From: Bacillota bacterium
GTDB lineage: Bacteria > Bacillota > Clostridia > Peptostreptococcales > Anaerovoracaceae
Assembly (NCBI GenBank): GCA_016302925.1
Contig: JAEDMR010000130.1
Location: 1 to 5,666, forward strand
Reading direction: 5' to 3'
Length of the DNA stretch: 5,666 nucleotides
Under the pieces are notes generated by a model. The model saw only the letters and a program-made list of their open reading frames with translations, was not told where the DNA came from and ran no database searches. Position numbers and translations under genes: made by a program. This document shows positions 5,642 through 5,666 of this stretch, in pieces. Every line of letters begins with the position of its first letter. Position 1 is the first letter of the stretch.

Positions 5642-5666
5642 TCCATAACATAACATAATATTCTTC

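Noticed and set aside
5642..5658. Three tandem TTATG units upstream of the dipeptidase.
   Set aside because: Too short and AT-rich to call a functional repeat, and the flanking sequence is cut off by the window.

Overview
The window looks like chromosomal DNA of a low-to-medium GC Gram-positive anaerobe, most likely class Clostridia. The basis is the conserved gene order SRP RNA - dnaX - ybaB - recR, which is also known from Bacillus and many clostridia, the strong AGGAG-type ribosome binding sites, the close-to-consensus sigma-A-type promoters, and the protein families present. The genus cannot be fixed from sequence inspection alone. Every gene I can support lies on the minus strand, so transcription runs from high to low coordinates. 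I see no mobile element, CRISPR array, tRNA or rRNA.

In the direction of transcription, the window starts with a secreted C69-family dipeptidase (5629-3890). It has a signal peptide ending directly in front of the catalytic cysteine and a C-terminal domain resembling the copper-amine-oxidase-N-like surface repeat. A 12-bp stem-loop terminator (3819-3850) closes this unit. A 17-bp-spaced promoter (3756-3784) then drives an 11-helix sodium:neurotransmitter-symporter-family amino acid transporter (3696-2368). Extracellular dipeptide cleavage next to a sodium-coupled amino acid importer suggests a shared role in peptide and amino acid nutrition, although the two genes appear to be transcribed separately.

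The second half is a housekeeping module. A promoter at 2333-2361, immediately behind the symporter stop codon, starts the signal recognition particle RNA (core about 2184-2298). The RNA is bracketed by a perfect 20-bp inverted repeat (2164-2183 with 2299-2318). After it come dnaX (2117-453, clamp-loader tau subunit), ybaB (400-50, nucleoid-associated protein) and the first 15 codons of recR (46-1, cut by the window edge). No terminator is visible between the SRP RNA and dnaX, so a common precursor transcript, cut at the long stem, is plausible.

The region is mostly ordinary core genome. The points most worth a second look are the long SRP RNA stem, the architecture of the C69 peptidase, the loss of the usual extracellular-gate arginine in the symporter, and the lack of an obvious frameshift site in the dnaX linker.
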